Below are positions 1 through 9,998 of a stretch of 64,000 nt of DNA, piece by piece (position 1 is the stretch's first letter; each line of letters begins with the position of its first letter). Source of the stretch: Apiosordaria backusii (taxonomy: Eukaryota > Ascomycota > Sordariomycetes > Sordariales > Lasiosphaeriaceae); assembly GCA_030549205.1 (NCBI GenBank), contig JAUKTV010000001.1:2480001-2544000 (forward strand), read 5' to 3'. Position numbers and translations under genes: made by a program. The notes under the pieces were generated by a model. The model was not told the DNA's origin, made no database searches, and worked only from the letters and a program-made list of their open reading frames with translations.

Positions 1-874
1 TCCTGCGCAATGATGCGACCAATTTCCCTACCCTTTCTGCGGTGATGACTTTTTGCGGGAAGTTTTGTAAGGACAAGACTTGCATGAGACGGCGGGCGAT
101 GTCCTTGGGCGTGGCTGGGTCCTCAAAGGATCGAATGCAGTGGTCAACGATAAATATGCCAAAATCGTTGCCTATGGAGGAAGCGATGGCGGGAAAGTTG
201 AGGAATGTGATGAGCATATTGAGGGCGTGGTTTACGAGGATCGAGTCCAGAGCAGATTCCGATGTCCTCGATACGATATCTCTCTGTATGAACTGCATGA
301 AAAGACCCATTTTCTCTTGCAAAGCCACGCGGTCTGGAAGATTGTTGGATGTCTTAAGTGCCCGGGTCAGCATCTCGTATGAGTCCACCTTGGACTCGCG
401 GTCACCGCCCGCGAGCTGCTGAATTGTTGACTCGAGCATGGCGGCGAGGTTGACATTCGGGTTGGATGGGTCGCAGGGGTTACCACTGGCTGGGTCGAGA
501 AGGTTTGGGACGTGGTTGGTAATTTTCAGAATCGATTTGACGGGCTTCGAGGCACTTCGAGGGAGGGAAACTGGTGTCGGATGTTGCTTCACTGTACCCC
601 CTTCCCCATAGACAGGGGCCTCCTTATATTCGGCCTGAGCGGAGAATCCGACCTTCTTGCGGCGGCGCGAGGTCGAGCCCGTCGTGATGGAGGAGTTTGG
701 GGACTGGTGCCCCGGTGGAGTGTGGACGGACACACTTGATCGGCGATTGATATGAATGGGACCAAGGGTATGGTTGAATGGGATGGAAGGCTCATGGTGT
801 GTTTCTTTCGGTGGAGTTGGCGGTCGTGGTGGCAGAATACTGAGGGTGCTGGATAGGATGGCAGGAGATGACAT
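1..874 (-). CDS. rif1: RIF1 N-terminal region (telomere/replication-timing regulator), cut by the window edge
   Basis: An uninterrupted reading frame runs leftward from an ATG at 874 and leaves the window after about 291 codons, so only the N-terminus is present. Two short motifs in the disordered leader are diagnostic: KVGF at residues 74-77, preceded by a basic stretch, and SILK at residues 114-117. These fit the RVxF and SILK docking motifs by which fungal Rif1 recruits protein phosphatase 1. After them begins an alpha-helical HEAT-like region (LAAMLESTIQQL, then LTRALKTSNNLPD) typical of the Rif1 N-terminal domain. Rif1 with PP1 counteracts DDK at replication origins and limits telomere elongation in the nucleus. 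The family is usually well over 1,000 residues, so most of the gene lies outside. No intron is needed in this part. The assignment rests on the motif pair plus helical repeat; a different PP1-binding HEAT protein is the main alternative. Confidence 0.75.
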   Translation of the reverse strand, partial: MSSPAILSSTLSILPPRPPTPPKETHHEPSIPFNHTLGPIHINRRSSVSVHTPPGHQSPNSSITTGSTSRRRKKVGFSAQAEYKEAPVYGEGGTVKQHPTPVSLPRSASKPVKSILKITNHVPNLLDPASGNPCDPSNPNVNLAAMLESTIQQLAGGDRESKVDSYEMLTRALKTSNNLPDRVALQEKMGLFMQFIQRDIVSRTSESALDSILVNHALNMLITFLNFPAIASSIGNDFGIFIVDHCIRSFEDPATPKDIARRLMQVLSLQNFPQKVITAERVGKLVASLRR

Positions 875-1871
875 GTTCGGCGGATCGAACTGTCGAGAGA
901 GGCTCTACGCCGAGAGCGATGGAGGAAGACCCAAAGACCCAGCGACCCGTCACCTAAATACCCAGAACTGACGAAACGGCAGACGCATTTAACAAAGCAG
1001 AACTCGCGATGGCTGCGATGAAAAGACGGCCCAGCAACAAAAAGGGGCTAAAGAACGTGAGATGTCGGCTTCGGTCGTCGTACAACAAATGTGTATGTGG
1101 TTGAGCCGCTTGAAGTCTTGGGCAATTAAGACTTTTAACGCGGTCGCGACTTGTTCTCCCTGGTCCTTGGCCCGTCCACACGCGTCAAGTCGCGACTGCT
1201 GCACTTTGCCAAAGGCGACAGCCCCACTTTCAGCCCCCATCTTTTCTGGTCTCTTCAGAAGGTACTTGTGCCATACAAGAGCCTGTCACCATGAAGCTAT
1301 CAAATCTCACTTAAAGCTTTAAAGATTATTGAATAACAGTTCTAATTGAAATGGTATTTCTGTTGACAAATATTGATCTAAACTACCCAGGCTTCCACTT
1401 CGTAGTTTGCGTTTCCCTAGTGACGCTTATGTACACCTGACAGTTCGTTGCCTTTGAGTTGACCCCACCCAACACCGTCCCTGTGGGATGCGCTGGGGGT
1501 GGCCAACCGTCTCTTTCCCGTCTCTTTCCCGTCTCTTTCCCGTCACCTTCAGACCGCCAGCGAGACCAAGAAGCAAGCATATGAGCATCCTGTAAATGAA
1601 CAATAAATTCTCTACCTATACTCTTTTCTACCGGTGACTTATCGGCTCATCTCAAGTCACGTCCAGCAAAACTTTTCCTAACACAAGGCCATGTTCTAAA
1701 GTGGGGCACATAGATTACAAAGTGCCCGGTTCTTCATCACTTGACATTGCCGCGCAACTACTTCTGAGCTCAAAGACAGTCGCCGCAAGATCGAGTCCTA
1801 GAATTAAATACCCAAATTCAAAGCCTATTCTGAACGCGAATATCACATAAATTCTCTCCAACACAGACAAA
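875..1871. other. Divergent intergenic region between rif1 and ric8
   Basis: No convincing coding sequence is seen; the short open frames overlap one another and resemble no family. An ACGCGT word at 1180-1185, about 300 bp upstream of the rif1 start, matches the MluI cell-cycle box used by MBF-type regulators. One such word is expected every few kilobases by chance, so this is only suggestive. Confidence 0.5.
1508..1544. repeat. Short tandem repeat, about 3.5 copies of a 10-bp unit
   Basis: The unit CCGTCTCTTT is repeated three times perfectly and followed by a partial fourth copy. It is a pyrimidine-rich minisatellite in the rif1-ric8 intergenic region. Confidence 0.85.
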
Positions 1872-3482
1872 ATGGCGCAGTCTGCTCCCTTTGGCAGACT
1901 CACAGGGCCTGGTGAGTTGTAACGCTGTATTCCCATCTGCTGAAGGTGAAGCTAACATCTTTGTAGCCAAATTAGATGCTGTGAAGCAACTTTTGACTTC
2001 GCTCACCGATGATCTTGATACTGGCTCATTACAGCCTCAAAGTCAGTCCGCCGTCCCGATGATGCCCGTAGAATTGCGACTAACAACTATGATATAGGAA
2101 GAGAGTCGATACTTGAAGAGCTGAAAATATACGGCCGAGATCCCAACTACGCGGATCCTATCTTCACCAAGGAGGGCATCAAGACGCTAGTGAGGCACGC
2201 CTTTGACAGCTCATCAGTGAACACTTCGCGTGGTGCTCTCAGGATACTTTGCAATGCCCTTCTTCTCAAGCCAGAGACGCGGCAAAGATTTGTCGACACT
2301 GGCTATGCGGCCAAGGCAAGCGAGAAGCTGAAGAACGATAACTCCGACGACGAGTTCCTCGTTTCCAGACTTCTGCTCATTTCGACATACAACACAAACA
2401 TCGACCTACCCAACCTCATCTCTCAGCACGACTTGGCGGATTCTATAGTAAGGCATCTCGAGAGACACGCCAAACGGCTTTCTTCTTCACCAGCTGGAAG
2501 AGCCACCGCAAATCCTATGGATCAGATGGCTCTGGAAGAAACCCTCAAGCTCCTCTTCAACGTCGGCCAGTTCTGCCCAAACCACCTCGCCTCCTTCGAG
2601 CGAGCAATCCCACATATCATCACCATCCTCTGCAGCCTCGATTTACCATCACCTCAGAACAAAGCCCCTTTAGGTCCTCCATTCGGGCCCGCCGTCAACG
2701 CCGTCCTAAACCTCGACCTCTCAACCACAACCGCAAAGAAGTATTTGTACCCCACCACCTCGCCATCCAGCTTCTCCGACCGCCTCATCAAACTCCTCTC
2801 CCTCTCGATAAAAGCCTACAAAAACCCCGCCCTCGAACAGATCGTCACCCCCCTCGTCTGCGCCCTCTCTTTAGTCTACGAACACGCCCCCTTACCTGTC
2901 AAGCAATCCATCCAGTCCGCTCTCCTACCAACAGAAAAGGATCGTGAAGATGCCCTCGGCAAATCTGACACTTTGCACGGTCACCTCCTTCAGAACTGGT
3001 CCAACCCCGAAGCTCCCGAGCTAGGCAAGGCGATCGCCCATCTATACTTTGACCTGTCGGATAAGGACCCGCACAAGTTTGTCAAGAATGTCGGGTATGG
3101 ATACGCGTCTGGGTTTTTGTTTCAGAATAACATCACTTTTACTCCCGAGGAGTTGAGCAAGAATGGGGAAAACGAGGTGGAAGGGGAGGATGGGGTGAGG
3201 GAGATCAGGAGGCCGGTGAATCCGATTACAGGGCAGTTTTTGGACACGGAGAGGGTACCGGAGTTGCCGGAGATGACGGATGAGGAGAAGGAGAGGGAGG
3301 CGGAGAGGTTGTTTGTTTTGTTTGAAAGGTTCGTTGCCTCTCTTGATCTAAAATTGGAGATGGAATTCGCTAACGGTGATGGGGTGGGTAGGCTCAAGCA
3401 GACTGGCATTATCGACGTGCAGAATCCCGTTGAGCAGGCTATGCGGGAGGGACGGTTTGAGGAGTTGCCTGATGATAAGTAG
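1872..3482 (+). CDS. ric8: RIC8/synembryn, chaperone and exchange factor for G-protein alpha subunits
   Basis: Three exons, 1872-1911, 1967-2041 and 2098-3482, join to a 499-residue protein. The first intron has a GCTAAC branch site; the second uses a less usual GTCAGT donor. The protein is an armadillo-type helical repeat. The C-terminal part carries NPITG followed by an acidic MTDEEKEREAERLF segment, both characteristic of Ric8, and FVKNVGYGYASGFLF before it. Ric8 binds GDP-bound or nascent G-alpha subunits in the cytosol and promotes folding and nucleotide exchange; in filamentous fungi it supports growth, conidiation and pathogenicity. Length fits the family. Codon use changes along the gene: C-ending codons dominate until about 3060 and G-ending codons afterwards. 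It is divergent from rif1 and followed by a tRNA gene. Confidence 0.9.
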
Positions 3483-3718
3483 GATGGCTGATCGGTAGGT
3501 TAGTTGTGGGAAGGGATAGTGGGACTATTATGGCAACAAGTATGGGTCCAGTTACAGCTCTTGTTGGCGATGAACCTGGAGTGGACGGTTGTGTAATTGA
3601 AGACCTCATGGTTTTGGCAGTTGACATAGTTACCTAAGCAACTACAATACAGTCTTACAGTCTGAAAACCAAGCATATAATGTCCAGAACCAGAGGTAAT
3701 GTTAACAAATAAAAAACA

Positions 3719-3858
3719 GGGCGTATGGTCTAGTGGTAAGACGTCTCATTTGCAAAGAATGTTCGTTGCCTTGAACTTGTTCCAATAGAACGGGTGAAAG
3801 GGTTCGAATGATACAATGCTCCATGAGAAGGTCCCGGGTTCGAACCCCGGTACGTCCA
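3719..3858 (+). tRNA. tRNA-Ala (anticodon TGC) with a 68-nt intron
   Basis: A full cloverleaf can be drawn by hand. The acceptor stem is GGGCGTA at 3719-3725 with TACGTCC at 3851-3857, including the G3:U70 wobble pair that is the alanine identity element. The D stem is GTCT/AGAC, the anticodon stem is TCTCA (3744-3748) with TGAGA (3824-3828), and the T arm is CCGGG-TTCGAAC-CCCGG at 3834-3850. The anticodon TGC is at 3751-3753. The intron is 3755-3822, between positions 37 and 38 as usual for nuclear tRNA introns, though longer than most. The final A at 3858 is the discriminator base. Confidence 0.92.
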
Positions 3859-3861
3859 GCC

Positions 3862-3868
3862 TTTTTTT
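3862..3868 (+). terminator. RNA polymerase III terminator of tRNA-Ala
   Basis: A run of seven T on the sense strand begins four bases after the discriminator base, the usual place for a Pol III stop signal. Confidence 0.85.
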
Positions 3869-3914
3869 GTAATTTTCAACTTCTCTACTTCGAGACAAAA
3901 GGGGTGCCATGGCG

Positions 3915-4200
3915 CTCTTCATTGCTTCCTGTGACAGGTCAAATTTTGTATGCAAGACTAGGTAGGTAAATTCCCGGACAGTGACCCCAGATTCGTTGCT
4001 GTGGCAAGGGTGGTAGTTGGTTGGTTGGTGTCTTCTGACATGAGCAAACGGATCGAAGCAATTTGCAATTTGTGGACATGGAAAGATGAAACGAGAATGT
4101 CCGTTTGCACACGATTGTGTGTGACAATGGCTCGAGAACTTTCGGGATCGATCATGCACCAAGGGCAGCTTTGTCAGTTGGGATTGCGAGTCTCTTCTTG
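3915..4200 (+). repeat. Upstream region of MetRS-A, duplicated upstream of MetRS-B (copy A)
   Basis: This region aligns, with substitutions and small gaps, to the reverse complement of 41510-41775. Identical words occur in the same order and spacing: GAGCAAACGGATCGAAG (4042 here; 41635-41651 there), AAAGATGAAACGAG, CGTTTGCACACGATTGTG (from 4102) and GGATCGATCATGCA (from 4144). It is probably promoter or 5' leader DNA that was duplicated together with the synthetase gene. The frames are not conserved between the copies, so it is unlikely to be coding. Confidence 0.88.
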
Positions 4201-4211
4201 TTGTGTATACC

Positions 4212-4218
4212 TATAAAA
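4212..4218 (+). promoter_or_regulatory. TATA box of MetRS-A
   Basis: TATAAAA lies about 115 bp upstream of the MetRS-A start codon. A TATAAG word sits at the equivalent place upstream of MetRS-B. Confidence 0.55.
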
Positions 4219-4330
4219 CCCCGTTGTCACGACGCACCTCCAGTCTCTCTCCAAGTCACTCACCATTATCACACCCCGAACTTAAAGTTGTTTTCTACCA
4301 TAACCCACCTCCATAAAGCTCCCTCCCAAA

Positions 4331-6332
4331 ATGGCATTACACCCCCCTCTCCCCAAGCCCGGGGAGCGCAACATGCTCATCACCTCCGCCCTCCCCTACG
4401 TCAACAATATTCCTCACCTGGGTAACATCATCGGCTCGGTGCTCTCTGCGGATGTCTTTGCAAGATACTGCCGTTCAAGGAGTTACAACACGTTGTTTGT
4501 AGGCGGTTAGTTTTTTTGCTTCTCCTTTTTCTTTTCTTTTCTTTTCCCCCTCTTCCAGGTTCCGTGAAACTAATGTCGTGTTGCAAAAAGGCACGGATGA
4601 ATTCGGCACGACAACCTCCCTTCGCGCGAGAGAGGAGGGCACCACGCCGGCAGCGCTGTGTGATAAGTATCATGCTGTTCATGAGGAGGTGTATCGCTGG
4701 TTTGGTATTTCTTTTGACATCTTTGGGCGGACGACGAATGAGGAGCATACGAAAATCACGCAGGATGTTTTTCGGGAGCTGTGGGAGAAGGGGGCGGTGA
4801 AGGAGCAGAGGGGGGAGCAGCTTTGGTGTGAAAAATGCGACGGGTTTGTTTTTGATCGGTTGGTGGAGGGGGGATGCCCGGGGTGTGGGTGTGAGAAGGC
4901 GAGAGGTATGTTTGAGTTTGTTTGTTCATTGCTTTGCTGGGGCGCAAATTGTTGACAAGACTGGAAAATAGGTGACCAGTGTGGTGTTTGTGGTTGTCTT
5001 CTTGAGCCTGTTGAGCTTGTGAGGCCGAGGTGTAAGCTTGATGGGGCGGTGCCGGTTAGGAGGGAGAGCAAGCATTTGTTTTTGGATGTGGAAAGACTGA
5101 AGCCGGAGCTGGAAAAGTTTTTGGTGGAAAAGGGAGGGAAGTGGTCGGAGAATGCGAAGGAGGTTACGAGGGGGATGATGGAGGGGGGAGTGAGGAACTG
5201 GTGTATAACACGGGATGGGCTGGATTGGGGGACACCGGTTCCCGAGTGGTTGGAGGGGTATGAAGGGAAGGTTTTTTATCCGTGGTGGGATGCGTTGTTG
5301 GGGTATGTCTCTATCACGGCGGCTGGCATGAAGGGGCACGAGTGGGAGAGGTGGTGGAAGTCTGAGAGTGGGTTTTCTTCTTCTGAGGCCAACAACGACG
5401 GTGATGACAACAACCACAACAAAGAGGTGACCTCAGAAGTCCATCTCTATCAATTCCTCGGAGCAGACAACATCCCCTTTCACACCCTCCTCCTCCCCGC
5501 CACCCTCCTGGCCGCTTCTTCTGCCACCAACCAGTGGACAATTCTCCACCACCTCTCAGCCACCAACTACTTGACCTATCAAGGCGGAAAGTTCTCCAAA
5601 TCCCTCGGCGTCGGTGTATTTGGTGACAGCGCCCGTGAAACCGGCCTCTCGGCAGACATCTTTAGGTTCTACCTTCTTTACTCCCGCCCTGAACACGGCA
5701 CAGACGACAAGGAATTTACCTGGGACGGCTTGATCAGGGCAAATAATGAGCTGTTGGTGGGCCGCATTGGGAGGTTCATCAAGAGTGTGATGAAGGGTAT
5801 TCATGAGGATTTCAGCGGCGTGGTTCCCGACTGGAGAGCACTCCCGACAGATCCTTCTTCTGAAAATATGAAATTGGGTGTTGAGCAGGTGATGGGGTAC
5901 TATGTAACACTATTTGAGGGCGTAATCTTGAGTGGGGGCTTGCGGATGACACTTGAGATGGCGGACAGTTGCAACACCTTCCTACTTGGGCACCGACTTT
6001 GTGGTGATGCTGAGGTTGATGGGGTTGTGATATGGCTGGGCGTTAATCTAGTGTATTTGCTGGCTGGCATGTTGGAGCCTTATCTTCCTGATACTGCGGC
6101 CGGGATTTTCAGTATGTTGAGAGTAGAACGACCTGTAGGGAGGCTTGAGGAGTGTTGGAATACAAGTGTGAAGCCGGGGCATGAGGTTGGGAGGTGGGAG
6201 GAGGTTGACGGACTGTTTGAGTATATCAAGCCGGAGAAGGCGAGAGAGTGGGAAGCCAAGTTTGGAGGGAGAAAGAAGAGAGAAGGGAAGATGGTAGTGG
6301 GTGAAGGGGCGAAGAAGAAGCAGAAGATCTAG
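4331..6332 (+). CDS. Methionyl-tRNA synthetase-like protein A (divergent cytosolic type)
   Basis: Three exons, 4331-4505, 4591-4905 and 4972-6332, give 616 residues. Class I synthetase features are present: PYVNNIPHLGN with the HIGH-type HLGN at about 29-32, TDEFGT, a zinc knuckle region with three CxxC pairs at about 148-176, the pocket segment YPWWDALLGYVSIT, the HHLS segment and a KMSKS loop written KFSKS at about 370-374. It would charge tRNA-Met with methionine in the cytosol. Several normally constant positions differ from the cytosolic fungal consensus I know: GKDN is GADN, YVWFDA is YPWWDA and KFSKSRG is KFSKSLG. The C-terminus is short and ends in a lysine-rich tail. It may be a functional but fast-evolving paralogue rather than the sole essential enzyme. 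The first intron position is shared with MetRS-B at 39318-41274. Confidence 0.85.
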
Positions 6333-7142
6333 ATGGCTGTTGGGGGTTGTATGTACGATAGGTACCTAGTTAGAGGCTTTGAGTACCTCTTTTTAGAGAG
6401 TGATTGTTAGGTAGGAAGACAGCAGGAATTTTGAAAAACATGGTAAAATGACGTTGCTTTTCTTGGGCAAGAGATACTTTTCGAATATTGTAATGAGTGG
6501 TAGGGATTTCAGGGCAAACCGGCACAGTAAGGCGCTGCCTGATGACTAGACTGTTGCTAGAGTTGAAGAATGAAGCAACAATATCGCTGCAGGGCCCATT
6601 TGCAAGTTGATGAGACTTAATATTTTTCCAGTGAAAGTTGATCGACCTTTCTCTCCGACTTCGATTGATGATAGGTACCTAGCTTAAATCACAGTCTTAG
6701 CGACACTAACAAATTTGTGTGCGAAGCACCGCCGATATTGTTAAGTAAACAGGCATGGCGGCTTGCCACTAACAAATACATAGGTAGTCTTACGTAATAC
6801 GGCAAGCAAACCCCAACCCCAACCCGGGAACTTGCAACCTCTTACCCGAACCCCAAACACCGTGTTTACATCATACTACTTCACCAAAACATTCAACGCG
6901 CCGCTGCATCGCGAAAATCGAAGAAATCGACATCTTTTCTTCGTCTACAAGGTAAGATCCATCTCTGATAATTTTTCTACATTTTTCTGAATTTTTGATC
7001 ATTTTATTGACAACCTCTCCCAAGCGCACCTCCGTTTGCGACTCGCTGGTTGGTTCAGAAGCACACTTCCAAGGCCACCTGCTTTTAGGAGTCGCGACGC
7101 GCAGACAACCCACCACGATAATATCATTGAACAGCTGTCAAG
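6333..7142. other. Intergenic region after MetRS-A
   Basis: AT-richer DNA containing the 3' end of MetRS-A and the promoter of the chromodomain gene. The word TAGGTACCTA or variants occur at about 6359, 6675 and 6782. No coding sequence is supported. Confidence 0.5.
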
Positions 7143-8602
7143 ATGCCGTTCGTTGATGATTTCCTCGAGGATCCTCCTCTTCAGTTAATTCAGAGCGACT
7201 TGCAAGAGTAAGTGACTGTCCGCATCTCAACTGCGAATCCAATTGCATTCTTCTTCCCCTGTTCTTTCCCTCTCGTTTTCCACTTAGGTTTCGGGGCACG
7301 CGAGAAGCACACACAACCCTGTCACAGGTTCTCCCCGACTCTGCAAATCCACGCGAAATTGCACTTTCAGAGTCGAGAATTCTGTCTTTCCGACCCCCTA
7401 TGGCAGTCCGTTCGTTTGCCGGTCTGAAGTCTCTCACTCACTCTCACGCTTCGTCTCATCATTTAATTAATTGTTTCATATTTTTTACAACAATTATTAA
7501 CACATAATTAAAGGTCCGTTGAGGCTTCATACTCCAGAGAGACCTCAGTGTCTCTCAGCCTCGCTATTGGTGCTGGCCCGACTGTGGTCAATCTTCATGA
7601 AGACGACGAGGTTGGCTTGAACGAGCAATTCAACAACATGCCGCCCGCCCTGCCAGAAGCCGACATGGGCATTGACGTTCCCCTCTTCAATGATGATGAG
7701 CCTGCGCCTTCCTCGTCAAAAAAGCGGGGTCGTCCGTCAAGATCGTCTTCCGGGACACCCGCCAAGTCGACACCAGCTGCGAAGACTCCCCGTTCAACCA
7801 AGAGTGTGGGCAAGTCTACCGCTACGCCCAAGTCTGCTAAGAGCACTGCGGCTCCTAAGAGCGCCAGCCGCAGCACCGGCCGGAAGCGTAAGGCTGAGGA
7901 GATCGGACCCGAGGAGAACGCCGAAGGAGAGTCTGAGGAGAAGTCTGAGCCAGAGGCTGAGGTGACACCAGCGGCGAAGCGTGGTCGTACCGGCAGGCCT
8001 GCCCGTACTGCAGGCAAGGCCGCCAGCGCGCGACTTTCTCTCAAGGCTGCCAAGAAGCCCACCCGTGGTCGCCCCAAGGGGTCTGCTGTGAGTGATACCT
8101 ACCTCTAAAATCTCAAGTACCCTACTGATAACCCGTTCAGAACGCCGCCGCCGCAAAGACGGAGAAGGCCACCACCAAGCCCAAGAACAAGGGCGGCCGT
8201 CCCAAGAAGGACACCTCTGCCAATGGCGCCGCTTCGGAAGAAGTGTATGAGGTGGAAGCCATCCGCGATTCCGGAATCGACGACAAGACCAAGGCCCACA
8301 AGTTCCTCGTGAAGTGGAAGGGGTACCCCGAGAGTGAAAACACGTGGGAGCCCAAGTCCAACTTGAAGGGTGCCGAGGAGCTGGTTCGCGAGTTTGAGAA
8401 GAGCCAGAAGAAGACCAAGGCTGCGGACGCGGCTGCCAAGGCTTCGGCGCCTAAGAAGGAGAAACCAGCGGCTGAGGAGAAGGATAAGAAGGCTCCTGCC
8501 AAGGGAGGAAGGGGGAGGGGGAAGGCCGTGAAGAAGGTTGCGCCGCCGGCGAAGAAGCCTGTTGGGCGGCCGGGGAGGAGGGGGAGATCTGCTAAGGCTT
8601 AG
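7143..8602 (+). CDS. Chromodomain protein with multiple AT-hook-like motifs
   Basis: Exons 7143-7207, 7514-8087 and 8141-8602 give 366 residues. The first intron is unusually long, 306 nt. The N-terminus is acidic. The middle is Lys/Ser/Pro-rich with AT-hook cores (KRGRPSR near residue 91, then GRTGRPAR, RGRPKGS and GGRPKK). A chromodomain follows at about residues 246-302, with the aromatic cage candidates Y in EEVYEVEAI, W in KWKGYP and W in NTWEPKSNL. A Lys/Ala-rich tail ends in VGRPGRRGR. Such proteins bind methylated histone H3 and AT-rich DNA in the nucleus. No chromoshadow domain is seen, so it is not HP1. It could be a subunit of a heterochromatin deacetylase complex of the kind in which CDP-2 acts in Neurospora, but I cannot establish orthology. 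Confidence 0.85.
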
Positions 8603-9998
8603 GTGTTGCCGCGTTGGGTCTTGTCTCGGTTGGGAGGGAATGAGTTTTTATGGCTTTGCAAATGGGATTTAGGGGTTGCTCTTGTGTGTTTATCGGTCTT
8701 CTCGTTTTGTTCTTCATAAATCTTTATCTTTGTCTCTCGGGATTCTTGCAACGGAGGCTGGTTGGTTCTTCCTTTCTCTGTTGACTGGGGATGAAGCAGA
8801 GAGATAGGGCACACATGCACAAAAGGGCTCTTCGTGGAAAATACTTTTTCTAGGTCATCAAGGACCGCTGCAAGCAGGGGGTTTCCGCAGCTTGTTTAGC
8901 AATCAGCGTGCTTTTTTTGCTTAGTCAGATACCTTCCTGGTCTTTTTTATGGAGGAATACAGAGCAATAGGGATTTGGTTGGCTGGTTTGGCTCATATCA
9001 AGCAAGCAAGACCGTACGGGACGATGGTTTAGGGCTTGGAGGGATAGGTCACTCGGGGCTATGGGCAGCAGCAGAAGTAGTAATAATATCATGGCTTTGT
9101 GTGTCTCGGTCTCTTACCTCGTCTGCAAGAATCTGCACTGCCTCTTCGAGGTCTAAAGTGTGACGAATTCAAATCAGAACCGAGATCTCGGTCTTTTCGT
9201 GTTTGCCCATGTCACACTAACAAGTCACGAGGAAGCGTGTAGGTGAAAGAACTTTCGAGAGTAAATGTCGTCTACTACAAAGATTAAGGCCCCTACTTTA
9301 TCTAGCGGGGGTTTGAGAAGTGTTCTCTCGAGCCGATATTTATATCAGGCACCTCCTCGAAGGTGTTGAAAAAATCATAAGCCACAGACGTAACAAACCC
9401 AGGAAACAGCACACATATCCGCATTCCACTTCCCCATATTTATCTACCCAACTTACCTAAAAGACGCCACTGTGTTAGAAATGGCTCATGTGGCATCTGT
9501 TGCAAGGCATGCGGACTGCAGGGATGACGTTTGCTTGCCCGTTACCACTGCCCGACGGATGTTCTTAAACCTGTCCTACCTGTCACCACCACTCCGTAGT
9601 TTGTTTCCGTTAATTTTTTTTTCTTTTTTCCCGATGTTCAAACTGCTCACCAACGGACACAACAAACACGATGATTATTTTGCTTGAAAGACTATAACAG
9701 TGCCACGAATGCCAGTTCAAGCATAACCACGGCACAAGTAGAGACCGGGCAAGCAATATTCAGCACTTGATAACGGGGTATATATACGGTACTCTCGAAC
9801 AAAGCGATGAACGAAAAACAACAAACAGTATTCAACGAAATGAGACTACCTCACTAACAAAACCAAATCAGAGTCGAGTCGAGACGAGACGGAAAAACCA
9901 CCTCCTGGTATGCAAAAACGCCCTTATGCCCAATGTCAATGTTCAATAACACAACTCTCAACACAGATAACCCCTCCTCCCCTTTAACAACCCCCCCC
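8603..9998. other. Intergenic region between two convergent genes
   Basis: About 1.4 kb holding the 3' ends of the chromodomain gene and the copper ATPase gene. Open frames here are short and show no family resemblance. I see nothing else. Confidence 0.45.
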
